Positions 1-7,422 of a stretch of DNA of 21,528 nucleotides are shown in pieces. The stretch is taken from contig CAXQZM010000002.1 in assembly GCA_964228455.1 (NCBI GenBank), positions 1 to 21,528 of the forward strand. Reading direction: 5' to 3'. The position numbers and the translations under genes were made by a program. Origin of the DNA: CAXQZM01 sp964228455 (lineage in GTDB: Bacteria > Pseudomonadota > Alphaproteobacteria > UBA7985). Positions within the stretch are counted from its first letter, which is position 1. Each line of letters begins with the position of its first letter. The notes below the pieces were generated by a model, which was not told the origin of the DNA, ran no database searches, and saw only the letters and a list, made by a program, of their open reading frames with translations.

Positions 1-938
1 CCGTAAAAATGATTGCTGATGCCGTTGCTAATCCGGGCGCAGTATCCGGTTTAGCAACAAATTTTACCGAGTTAGACCAAACGCTTGGCGGCTTACAAAA
101 ATCTGATCTACTGATCCTTGCAGCGAGGCCAGCTATGGGGAAAACGGCATTAGCAACTAACACAGCAATTAATGCCTGCAGATACAAAAACGCCAAAGTA
201 GCTTTCTTCTCCATGGAAATGAGCGCTGAACAATTAGCAACCCGCCTTCTTGCAGAAGTTTCCGGCATATCTTCCTCTAAACTTAGAAAGGGCGATTTTG
301 ATCAACGTGATTTCTACAAGATCCACGAAGCAGGCGCTGATCTTGAAAAAATGGCCTTTTTCATCGACGATACCCCAGCTTTATCAATCCCTAGTCTTAG
401 GACTCGAGCGCGCCGACTGAAACGAACACATGGAGGGCTTGATTTGATTATTGTTGACTACTTGCAGCTAATGCAAGGCACAGGTCGTGGTGGTAGTGAA
501 AATCGAGTGCAAGAAATATCCGAAATTTCGCGAGGATTAAAAGCGGTCGCAAAAGAATTGGATCTGCCAATTATCGCTCTCTCTCAATTATCTCGTCAAG
601 TCGAAGCACGAGATGATAAACGACCTCAGCTAGCTGATCTGCGCGAGTCCGGGTCCATAGAACAGGATGCTGATGTTGTGATGTTTATATATAGGCAAGC
701 TTACTATGACCGACAAAGGGAACCCCAGCAGCGCGCGGAAGAAAACGTGGACGAATTTCAGCAGCGACACACCGCTTGGGTCGAACACATGGCACAGATC
801 GATAATAAAGCCACTCTAATAATTGGGAAAAACCGACATGGCCCCACTCGAGATATTCCGCTCTTCTTCGAAGGTGCTATAACTAAGTTCTCAAATTGGG
901 AGGACGATTATTCCATCGCGCCCACAAACAATGACTAG
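1..938 (+). CDS. dnaB: Replicative DNA helicase DnaB, C-terminal part (5' end outside window)
   Basis: This is the RecA-like motor domain of the hexameric replicative helicase, which unwinds DNA at the fork using ATP. The frame is open from base 3, so the ATG at 9 is an internal methionine and the gene continues upstream; full-length DnaB is about 450-500 residues and only about 310 are present. Visible motifs, in order: linker-to-motor sequence ending LGGLQKSDLLILAARP, Walker A (PAMGKTAL, about nt 129-152), the EMSAEQLATRLLAE segment, Walker B (LDLIIVDYLQLM, about nt 438-473), the ALSQLSRQVEAR motif with the glutamine sensor, and LRESGSIEQDADVVMFIYR. The end (KNRHGPT, then FFEGAITKF) is the usual DnaB C-terminus, so the 3' end is complete. 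Its stop lies inside the start of alr (8-bp overlap), which suggests cotranscription. Identification is firm; the N-terminal primase-interaction domain cannot be assessed. Confidence 0.96.
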   Translation, partial: VKMIADAVANPGAVSGLATNFTELDQTLGGLQKSDLLILAARPAMGKTALATNTAINACRYKNAKVAFFSMEMSAEQLATRLLAEVSGISSSKLRKGDFDQRDFYKIHEAGADLEKMAFFIDDTPALSIPSLRTRARRLKRTHGGLDLIIVDYLQLMQGTGRGGSENRVQEISEISRGLKAVAKELDLPIIALSQLSRQVEARDDKRPQLADLRESGSIEQDADVVMFIYRQAYYDRQREPQQRAEENVDEFQQRHTAWVEHMAQIDNKATLIIGKNRHGPTRDIPLFFEGAITKFSNWEDDYSIAPTNND

Positions 939-2064
939 GCTAGCAGCAGCAGATCTGAGGGCACTGCGCCGCAGCGATCAGCCATTAGTATCTATTTCTC
1001 TCGCTGCAGTGCAGGAAAATTTTCTTAACTTGACGGAAATAGCGAGTGCTAATGGAGCATATACTTCCGCAGTTTTAAAAGCTGACGCCTATGGTTTAGG
1101 GATGCAACAGGTCGCACCAGTCTTGTGGAAAGTTGGTGCCCGTGTGTTTTTTGTCGCCCACCTATCTGAAGCTTTAGAGCTTAGGCAAATACTCCCAGAT
1201 GCTGCCATTTACGTTCTGTCGGGATTAAACCGTTACGAATTATCGGTCTATTCCCACTACCGACTAATCCCTGTGTTAAACCAGCTTTCAGAAATCGAGT
1301 TATGGCTAGGCCACGCGGCCTCCAAAGCCGATAAAATACCGGCAGCAGTTCACATAGACACCGGGATGGCACGACTTGGTTTAGATGAACAAGACATCCG
1401 CAAATTGAAAGAAAAAGCAGAACTGCTCAGCGCTTTCTCCCCTTTACTTTACCTAACACACCTAGCCAGTGCTGAAATGAAAGCCAGCGAGACTAATCTG
1501 ATACAATTCGGAAATTTTAAGGAAGCAATTTCTGGACTTCCACTAGGGCAACAATCAATCGCTAATTCTTCGGGATGCTTTTTGCCCTCTGACTATGCGC
1601 TCGATCTAGTTCGGCCTGGTGCTGCAATTTATGGCATCAATCCGACACCGGAGCGATCCAACCCTATGACGCCAGTAGTAAGTTTAAGAGCTCCTATTCT
1701 ACAAACTAGGACAATTGCGAAAGGCGATGTTGTGGGCTACGGCTCAACCTGGACTGCAAAAAATAAAACACGGATTGCAACGATATCAATTGGTTACGCG
1801 GATGGCTTGCTACGATCCTTATCTAATACTGGTAGAATTTTTATTGATGGAGTTCCCTGCCCAATTGTCGGACGAGTATCTATGGATCTGATTACTGTTG
1901 AAGTAACCCATCTACGACCAGAGCAAAGTATGACAGGAGTGCAAGCAGAAATTATTGGTCCAAACCAAACCCTCGACGACATAGGTGAAAGTGGGGGAAC
2001 GATCGGTTATGAAATTTTGACAAGCCTAGGTAACAGATTTGCTCGGACATATGTTGATCTCTAA
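931..2064 (+). CDS. alr: Alanine racemase
   Basis: A PLP-dependent enzyme that interconverts L- and D-alanine in the cytoplasm, supplying D-Ala for peptidoglycan. The 377 residues are the normal family length. The PLP-binding lysine is K50 in AVLKADAYGLG, at the start of the TIM barrel. The second catalytic residue of the family, a tyrosine in the GYADG motif, is Y289 in SIGYADGLLR. HIDTGMARLGL, NSSGCF and VRPGAAIYG are further family signatures, and GRVSMDLITVEV lies in the C-terminal beta domain. The ATG at 931 overlaps the dnaB stop by 8 bp, consistent with translational coupling. The first 17 residues are not conserved and may be a short extension. The gene is followed immediately by mlaE. 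Whether it is the biosynthetic (Alr) or catabolic (DadX) form cannot be read from sequence; the housekeeping operon favours Alr. Confidence 0.96.
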   Translation: MTRLAAADLRALRRSDQPLVSISLAAVQENFLNLTEIASANGAYTSAVLKADAYGLGMQQVAPVLWKVGARVFFVAHLSEALELRQILPDAAIYVLSGLNRYELSVYSHYRLIPVLNQLSEIELWLGHAASKADKIPAAVHIDTGMARLGLDEQDIRKLKEKAELLSAFSPLLYLTHLASAEMKASETNLIQFGNFKEAISGLPLGQQSIANSSGCFLPSDYALDLVRPGAAIYGINPTPERSNPMTPVVSLRAPILQTRTIAKGDVVGYGSTWTAKNKTRIATISIGYADGLLRSLSNTGRIFIDGVPCPIVGRVSMDLITVEVTHLRPEQSMTGVQAEIIGPNQTLDDIGESGGTIGYEILTSLGNRFARTYVDL

Positions 2065-2836
2065 GATAAGGAACATTGGTCGCCAAACATTGGAAAGCGC
2101 AGCGAATATAGGGCGCATCGTACTTCTTGCATATCAGGCCGTAATAGGTCTGCGATACGTGCGCCCTCGAATATGGCTTCAACAAATCATAGAGGTGGGT
2201 TTTTTCTCTCTCCCAGTTATTGGATTAACCGCAGCTTTTTCGGGCCTAGTTTTGCTTCTCCAGTCTTATGCCGGCCTTGCAGAACTAGGAAGTCAAACAT
2301 TGGCACAACAAACAGCACCAAGAGTTGTGCTAACGGCTCTAGTTCAAGAATTAGGGCCAGTTTTAGCTGGTTTGATGCTTGCAGGAAGGGTGGGTGCGGC
2401 CATGGCAGCCGAGCTTGGGACAATGAGAGTATCAGAGCAAATTGATGCTCTACAAACCTTATCAACCGACCCAATCAGCTACCTAGTTACGCCGAGGTTA
2501 TTGGCGGCTACGATTACGCTTCCCATTTTAGTTCTGGTCGCCAATATCATTGGAATACTTGCAGCATACCTCATTGCAACAGTAAGCCTCAATTTCAGTG
2601 GAGAAGTTTACATATCTACCACAAGAGAATCCTATCAACTAACTGACGTGGCTATCGGGCTTCTCAAGGCAGCCGTGTTTGGCTTCTTAATCGCACTAAT
2701 TTCAAGCTATCAAGGGTACTACGCGAACGGGGGGGCAGCGGGCGTCGGTCGCGCAACAAGGCAAGCTGTAGTGCTCTCCTCTATTTCAATTCTAGCTGCA
2801 AACTATTTTATTACTGTGAGGTTTTTTGCAGCATGA
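2051..2836 (+). CDS. mlaE: MlaE/YrbE-family ABC transporter permease
   Basis: Inner-membrane permease of an MCE-type ABC transporter. In characterised Mla systems MlaE pairs with MlaF and the MCE protein MlaD to move phospholipids between inner and outer membranes. Family features seen: the hydrophobic FFSLPVIGLTAAFSGLVLLLQ segment, the VLTALVQELGPVLAGLMLAGRVGAA signature core, AELGTMRVSEQIDAL (the cytoplasmic coupling segment), and later hydrophobic stretches ending at NYFITVRFFA. The open frame extends upstream to a TTG at 2039, four codons earlier, with an AGG 8 bases before it. I prefer the ATG at 2051 because MLISKIRNIG resembles the E. coli MlaE N-terminus and gives 261 residues, about the E. 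coli length. It overlaps alr by 14 bp and mlaF by 4 bp (ATGA). No mlaD, mlaC or mlaB follows here. Confidence 0.92.
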   Translation: MLISKIRNIGRQTLESAANIGRIVLLAYQAVIGLRYVRPRIWLQQIIEVGFFSLPVIGLTAAFSGLVLLLQSYAGLAELGSQTLAQQTAPRVVLTALVQELGPVLAGLMLAGRVGAAMAAELGTMRVSEQIDALQTLSTDPISYLVTPRLLAATITLPILVLVANIIGILAAYLIATVSLNFSGEVYISTTRESYQLTDVAIGLLKAAVFGFLIALISSYQGYYANGGAAGVGRATRQAVVLSSISILAANYFITVRFFAA

Positions 2837-3552
2837 TCCTCTTTGATAACATCTACAAGTCATTTGGACAAAAGCAGGTTCTTCAAGGTTTGAACCTAGA
2901 AATCATGAAGGGAGAGTCCCTAGTACTACTCGGACGGTCAGGAACAGGTAAATCTGTAACCTTGAAGTGCCTTCTCGGTCTTCTCAAGCCAGATAAAGGT
3001 CACATCAAAATTGATGACCAGCCTGTTACAAAATCTATACACGACCGTGTGGGTATGCTTTTTCAAAGTTCAGCTTTGTTTGACTCACTCCCTATCTGGA
3101 AAAATATTGCTTTTCGTTTCTTAGAGCGGAGGGATACTAATGCGATGCAGAAAGCGATCGATTTACTTGATAAAGTCGGCCTGTCACCCGGGGTCGCGAA
3201 CCAGTATCCCTCAGAGTTATCAGGCGGCATGCAAAAGAGAGTGGGCTTAGCAAGAGCGTTAGCCGCCGACCCGGACATTATGCTGTTCGATGAACCTACT
3301 ACAGGTCTAGACCCAATATCGGCAAAGCAGATCAATTCACTAATTGCTAATTTAAGGAAAGAACGCGGATCAACCAGTTTAACAATAACCCATGATTTAC
3401 ATAGCGCTCGGCAAATTGCAGACCGTGTTGCCTTGATCCATAATGGATGCATTGTTTGGACCGGTAGCACAAACGAATTAGATACAAGCGAAATAGCCTA
3501 CATCCGTCAATTTGTAGATTGTCAGGTAGAGGGACCCCTTACCCGTGGCTAG
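2833..3552 (+). CDS. mlaF: MlaF-type ABC transporter ATP-binding protein
   Basis: Cytoplasmic ATPase subunit that energises the MlaE permease. The 239 residues are typical of a single nucleotide-binding domain. In order: Walker A GRSGTGKSVTLK (about residues 35-46), the Q-loop in VGMLFQSSALFDSLPIW, ABC signature LSGGMQKRVGLARALA, Walker B DIMLFDEPTTGLDP with the catalytic glutamate, the D-loop, and the switch histidine in LTITHDLHSA. The LFQSSALFDSL wording after the Q-loop and the GGMQKR variant of the signature are typical of the MlaF/Ttg2A group rather than amino-acid importers. The start codon overlaps the mlaE stop (ATGA), and a GAGG 11 bases upstream is the likely ribosome site. It overlaps radA by 8 bp. 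The MCE substrate-binding partner must be encoded elsewhere if the transporter is of the normal Mla type (inference). Confidence 0.94.
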   Translation: MILFDNIYKSFGQKQVLQGLNLEIMKGESLVLLGRSGTGKSVTLKCLLGLLKPDKGHIKIDDQPVTKSIHDRVGMLFQSSALFDSLPIWKNIAFRFLERRDTNAMQKAIDLLDKVGLSPGVANQYPSELSGGMQKRVGLARALAADPDIMLFDEPTTGLDPISAKQINSLIANLRKERGSTSLTITHDLHSARQIADRVALIHNGCIVWTGSTNELDTSEIAYIRQFVDCQVEGPLTRG

Positions 3553-4918
3553 AACTTCGAGCCAATTCATTTGTCAGTCGTGCGGAGCGGTTTCTGCGCG
3601 CTGGTCAGGAAAGTGCGAAAGCTGCGGAGCTTGGAACTCTATTGTTGAAGAAGTAGCACAAGAGACAACTCCCGGCGGCCTCAGAGGAAAGCTCAAAGGA
3701 AAAAAACTTAGCGTAACTAAGTTATCTTCAGATCTTAAGCCAATCGAACGTATAAGGACAGGTGATGAAGAGTTTGACCGCGTCACTGGCGGTGGCCTTG
3801 TGCCGGGTTCAGCAGTCCTTATCGGGGGAGATCCCGGTATTGGAAAATCTACGCTTCTGCTACAAACTCTCGCCAACTTAGCTCAAAATGGCCACAAAGT
3901 TTCCTATGTCACCGGTGAAGAATCAGTAGCGCAAGTGCAACTTCGCGCAGTACGAATGAATTGTTCAGAGGCTCCCGTGACTTTAGCTGCCTCAACTTCT
4001 GTCCGAGATGTTATTGAAACTTTTGACCATAACGATCCGCCAGAAGTACTAGTAATCGACTCAATCCAAACCCTTTACCTCGATAACTTAGACAGTCCAC
4101 CAGGGACAGTCAGCCAAGTTCGTGGTGCAAGTCAGGAGCTTATAAGGCTCGCAAAACGGAGGGGCCTTGTTTTACTCCTTGTAGGGCACGTAACAAAAGA
4201 AGGCACAATTGCTGGCCCAAAAGTCGTAGAGCATATGGTCGATACTGTTTTGCACTTTGAGGGCGATAGAAATCACCAATACCGGCTTTTACGGGCATTG
4301 AAAAACAGGTTTGGCCCCTCAGAGGAAATTGGTGTTTATGAAATGGCTCAGTCAGGTCTGGAGCCAGTTACAAATCCATCAGCGCTCTTCCTTTCTGATC
4401 GACACACCTTGGTGCCTGGAACCGCAATATTTGCAGGAATCGAAGGTACAAGGCCCCTACTCGTTGAGATTCAAGCTTTAGTAACTCCATCACCTCTAGG
4501 CACCCCCAGAAGGTCAGTTGTAGGCTGGGACTCCCAGCGCCTAGCCATGATTCTTGCTGTCTTAGATTCACGTTGTAACCTCCAAATTGGAGTAAAAGAT
4601 GTCTACTTGAGCGTAGTGGGTGGACTTAGAGTAAGCGAACCAGCTGCAGACTTAGCTGTAGCTGCCGCTATTCTATCGTCAATATCAGACACTCCACTAT
4701 TAAATGATCAAGTTTTGTTCGGTGAAATCGGTTTAAGCGGAGAAATTAGATCGGTAGCTAATTCCAATGCTCGATTAAAAGAAGCTGCAAAGCTTGGATT
4801 CAAAATGGCGATAAGTGGTCCAACTAAGGCAGATGAGAAAGAGGTTTTACAAAACCACGCCCAGCTTAGCCACATTCGGGACCTTCTAGCTCATGTTTCT
4901 AAAATTTCGAGAGACTAA
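3545..4918 (+). CDS. radA: DNA repair/recombination protein RadA
   Basis: RadA (Sms) is a DnaB-like, ATP-dependent motor that promotes branch migration during recombination and repair. The start is GTG, overlapping mlaF by 8 bp. The N-terminal zinc finger has C10-x2-C13 and C24-x2-C27 (FICQSCG, KCESCG). The RecA-like core follows, with Walker A at residues 94-103 (GGDPGIGKST), Walker B VLVIDSIQTLYLD, and the diagnostic KNRFG motif at residues 253-257 (RALKNRFGPSEEIGVYEM). The last third is the Lon-protease-like domain (SVVGGLRVSEPAADLAVAAAI; LFGEIGLSGEIR). In RadA this domain lacks protease function and serves as a DNA-binding or oligomerisation scaffold. At 457 residues it is full length. 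It is the last gene of the dnaB operon as seen here; its stop overlaps the stop of the convergent DUF2794 gene. Confidence 0.97.
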   Translation: MARTSSQFICQSCGAVSARWSGKCESCGAWNSIVEEVAQETTPGGLRGKLKGKKLSVTKLSSDLKPIERIRTGDEEFDRVTGGGLVPGSAVLIGGDPGIGKSTLLLQTLANLAQNGHKVSYVTGEESVAQVQLRAVRMNCSEAPVTLAASTSVRDVIETFDHNDPPEVLVIDSIQTLYLDNLDSPPGTVSQVRGASQELIRLAKRRGLVLLLVGHVTKEGTIAGPKVVEHMVDTVLHFEGDRNHQYRLLRALKNRFGPSEEIGVYEMAQSGLEPVTNPSALFLSDRHTLVPGTAIFAGIEGTRPLLVEIQALVTPSPLGTPRRSVVGWDSQRLAMILAVLDSRCNLQIGVKDVYLSVVGGLRVSEPAADLAVAAAILSSISDTPLLNDQVLFGEIGLSGEIRSVANSNARLKEAAKLGFKMAISGPTKADEKEVLQNHAQLSHIRDLLAHVSKISRD

Positions 4919-5292
4919 GTCTGTTTTGTGGCCCTGGTAATAGCGCTATAGAGGCCCACCAACTCATCTGAACGAGCTATACGGCGAGGTCCCGCATAAA
5001 GCACGAACTCTCGTCCTTTACCATTTGGCTGGATTTGCTTCGAAATAGATAAGATAGAAGCCTCATGCGCATGCCGATAAACCGAGAAAAGCGCTTGTCC
5101 GGGTAAAAAATCAACCGCGTAATCTCTCCAAAGCCCCTTTGCCACTTGTCCTGAATATATTGACAGCAAACTAGCCAATTCAGACCTTTCAAAAAATAAA
5201 ACTTTGCTCTGCCGCCGACCTGCTTTCGAACCTCTCGCAATTTTTTTTATCTGCTTAGAAACTGGCTTAACAAAAGGTACGATTTTACCCAT
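4915..5292 (-). CDS. DUF2794 domain-containing protein
   Basis: A small protein of unknown function of the DUF2794 family, which I know chiefly from alphaproteobacteria. Recognition rests on the core pattern: FERSELASLLSIYSGQVAKG, then LWRDYAVDFLPGQALFSVYR, then an EFVLYAGPRRIARS stretch and a closing helix with the LVGLYSAI pattern. The N-terminus is basic (KQIKKIARGSKAGRRQSK). No signal peptide or membrane segment is seen. The frame is open to a TTG at 5337, but that start has no ribosome site. I chose the ATG at 5292, giving 125 residues beginning MGKIVPFVKP, though it too lacks a clear Shine-Dalgarno, so the start is uncertain. Its stop overlaps the radA stop on the other strand by 4 bp. 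It is divergent from the YfgM-like gene, with 129 bp between them that must hold promoters for both. Confidence 0.85.
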   Translation of the reverse strand: MGKIVPFVKPVSKQIKKIARGSKAGRRQSKVLFFERSELASLLSIYSGQVAKGLWRDYAVDFLPGQALFSVYRHAHEASILSISKQIQPNGKGREFVLYAGPRRIARSDELVGLYSAITRATKQT

Positions 5293-5421
5293 GGATCTTA
5301 AGTTCACGATTACAGCGTGAAAGACAACCCTATTCAATAGTTTTTCAAAGCACTACCCTATTGGCAAAAAGGCTTAGGATCCTTAAGTGGCCTCAACACT
5401 CTAAATTAGAAAGTACGTTCC

Positions 5422-6057
5422 ATGAGTGACCTCCTGCGTGAGATAGATGACGAAATCGCCCGCGATAAAAATGAACAGTTTCTCGAAAAATGGGGAATGC
5501 CTATAGGCGTTTTCCTAGCTGTTCTAATTGGCGGGCTATTCTTCTTCTTCAACTGGCAAAACCAGACTGAGCGGAGAGCTTTAGCGGAGGCTACAAGCTT
5601 TGAAGAAAGCATCCAGCTCATGTTAGCGGACCCTGAGGCAGCAAGCAATATTTTAACAGATTTAACAAACTCAGATTCAGGTTTTGCTGAGCTATCAAAC
5701 TTCAAAATTGGCGACAGCCTATGGCTAGGAGGTCAATTAAATGCAGCTGTTGAAGCATGGACCTCATATCTGGAAAACCCAGACTCGAATGAGCATCTCG
5801 CTATGGCTACAAGAATGAAACTAGCCTGGTTTGGCCACGGCCTGATACCAAACAGTGAGATTGCTGCACATATTGAAGTTTTAGGCCAAAGATCGGCATA
5901 CTCAGACCTAGTACCTGTCCTGAAAGCACTGAGCCAAATGCACCAAGGTAATGTTCCCAATGCATTAGAAACTCTGGACCTAGCGGACAAAAGTGAGAAT
6001 GCAACTCTCGCCTCAAGCTTAGCTGAGGCAGTAGCTAGCCTGGCTAAATCACTTTAA
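5422..6057 (+). CDS. YfgM-like tetratricopeptide membrane protein (ancillary SecYEG translocon subunit family)
   Basis: A predicted single-pass inner-membrane protein with a periplasmic helical-repeat domain. Residues 1-24 are a charged cytoplasmic segment (LLREIDDEIARDKNEQFLEKW), residues 25-43 a strongly hydrophobic anchor (IGVFLAVLIGGLFFFFNW), and residues 50-211 an all-helical domain rich in Ala and Leu with TPR-like spacing (for example GQLNAAVEAWTSYLEN and GNVPNALETLDLA). This matches the TPR_21/YfgM family; in E. coli YfgM works with PpiD at the Sec translocon and with periplasmic chaperones. The order yfgM-bamB-der is the E. coli order and supports the call more than sequence similarity does. 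The 211 residues match the family length. The ATG lacks a strong Shine-Dalgarno (only GAAAG upstream). The gap to bamB is 39 bp, so the two are probably cotranscribed. Confidence 0.8.
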   Translation: MSDLLREIDDEIARDKNEQFLEKWGMPIGVFLAVLIGGLFFFFNWQNQTERRALAEATSFEESIQLMLADPEAASNILTDLTNSDSGFAELSNFKIGDSLWLGGQLNAAVEAWTSYLENPDSNEHLAMATRMKLAWFGHGLIPNSEIAAHIEVLGQRSAYSDLVPVLKALSQMHQGNVPNALETLDLADKSENATLASSLAEAVASLAKSL

Positions 6058-6085
6058 AATCTGGTTGTAAGTTGATTTAATTGTT

Positions 6086-6090
6086 AAGGA
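6086..6090 (+). promoter_or_regulatory. Shine-Dalgarno fixing the TTG start of bamB
   Basis: AAGGA lies 6 bases before a TTG at 6097. That TTG is followed by a complete lipoprotein signal peptide, so the non-ATG start is well supported. Confidence 0.7.
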
Positions 6091-6096
6091 CTTCGC

Positions 6097-7410
6097 TTGA
6101 ATCGAACCCTCTTCACGACCTCAAAACTTAACTACGTTGCAGTTTTTTGTATCGCGTGCAGTTTTTTGTCAGGATGCGGCAGGGGTGTAAATACGGCAAC
6201 TGTTGAAGGCCGCCCGGGTTTAGATAGCGTAGCGCGGATTATTGAATCAGCTCCAGGTAGTGGCCGCCTCCCAAGCCAACAAATTGTTAATTCCGAGTGG
6301 GCGCAACCTCATCGAAATGGGCTCCATCTGACAGAACATCTTGCATTTGGAGCTGATCCTAAAGAAATCTGGTCTCAAAGGTTAAGTGGAAGAATGCAGC
6401 GCGGTCGCGTGGCGTCAATGGAAGCACTTGTAAGTGATGAGGTGGTCTATCACCTTTCTTGGGATATGCAATTACATGCTTTAGACCTGTCTAGTGGCGA
6501 ACAGTTCTGGCGAACTGATCTTAGTATTGCGAGGGAGCGAGATGCATTTGGAGGGGGTATAGCACTCGATAAAGACATTCTTTATGCCACTACTGGACAA
6601 GGAAATGCTCATGCCATTGATCCCTTATCAGGTTCGATAAAGTGGACGGTGGACCTAGAAGTGCCGTCAAGGGCAGGACCTCTGATAGTAGATGATCTAA
6701 TTTATGCGACTGATATTTTAGGTCAAGTAACTGCCCTGGGGGCGAGTGGAGAGGTGCATTGGAAATTAGCAGCTCCACAAAGTCTTACCGGAGTTATGGC
6801 CGCAAATACGCCCGCTGGAGACGACCAAGCCATATACATCGCTCGGCCAGACGGTGTGCTGGTGGCGGTGTTACCAAACGGCCAGGAAGCATGGCGTTAC
6901 GATATGAATCTCCTAGGGACTACGGGGCGACTTAACGATAGCATATCTGATGTACGGGCGCTCCCAGTGCTCGATGGAAATGCAATTATTGCGTCCTCGT
7001 GGGCAGATCGAACAGTTGCGTTGAATAGGGGCACTGGGCAGGTCCTCTGGGACATACCAATTGGCGGCGCAGCGACCCCGGCCGTAACAAATGAATATTT
7101 TTTCATGATAACTAAAGACGGAATTCTGCGCGGATTTGATAGACGATCAGGACTTCAGATTTGGTCAACGGTGTTGGGTGGAAAAGCGCATGATTCGCAA
7201 GCACAGAACCTTGGTTGGTTCGGGCCAATCACTGCTGGAGGAAGATTGGTAGTCGGATCAAACTCTGGTGAGCTCATATTTGCAGACCCGGTAAATGGCG
7301 AAATAATCTCTCGGATAGATATTGGCTCAGCAATCATAGCTCCCCTAAGCTTGGCTAATGAGACCTTGTTAGTCAGTACCCAAGATGGTCGGCTAAGGGC
7401 GTTTCGTTAA
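6097..7410 (+). CDS. bamB: Outer membrane protein assembly factor BamB (PQQ-like beta-propeller lipoprotein)
   Basis: Lipoprotein subunit of the BAM complex, which folds and inserts beta-barrel proteins into the outer membrane. The start is TTG with an AAGGA 6 bases upstream. Residues 1-26 form a signal peptide with lipobox LSGC; C27 is the predicted lipidation site. From about residue 80 to the end the protein is a run of beta-propeller blades with PQQ-repeat character: LHALDLSSGEQFWRTDL, AHAIDPLSGSIKWTVDL, VLVAVLPNGQEAWRYDM, TVALNRGTGQVLWDIPI, LRGFDRRSGLQIWSTVL and LIFADPVNGEIISRIDI. Each carries the G-x-x-x-W sequence or a variant. The 437 residues are somewhat longer than E. coli BamB (392). 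It sits between a YfgM-like gene and der, as in E. coli. No key feature is missing. Confidence 0.94.
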   Translation: MNRTLFTTSKLNYVAVFCIACSFLSGCGRGVNTATVEGRPGLDSVARIIESAPGSGRLPSQQIVNSEWAQPHRNGLHLTEHLAFGADPKEIWSQRLSGRMQRGRVASMEALVSDEVVYHLSWDMQLHALDLSSGEQFWRTDLSIARERDAFGGGIALDKDILYATTGQGNAHAIDPLSGSIKWTVDLEVPSRAGPLIVDDLIYATDILGQVTALGASGEVHWKLAAPQSLTGVMAANTPAGDDQAIYIARPDGVLVAVLPNGQEAWRYDMNLLGTTGRLNDSISDVRALPVLDGNAIIASSWADRTVALNRGTGQVLWDIPIGGAATPAVTNEYFFMITKDGILRGFDRRSGLQIWSTVLGGKAHDSQAQNLGWFGPITAGGRLVVGSNSGELIFADPVNGEIISRIDIGSAIIAPLSLANETLLVSTQDGRLRAFR

Positions 7411-7422
7411 GGTAGTAATAGC

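Noticed and set aside
3063..3470. Minus-strand open frame (135 codons) opposite mlaF
   Set aside because: Antisense shadow of the ABC ATPase motifs; no independent support.
5293..5421. Short palindrome AGGATCCT and two copies of ACCCTATT between DUF2794 and the YfgM-like gene
   Set aside because: Such short matches are expected by chance, and they do not align with a credible promoter or a known operator.
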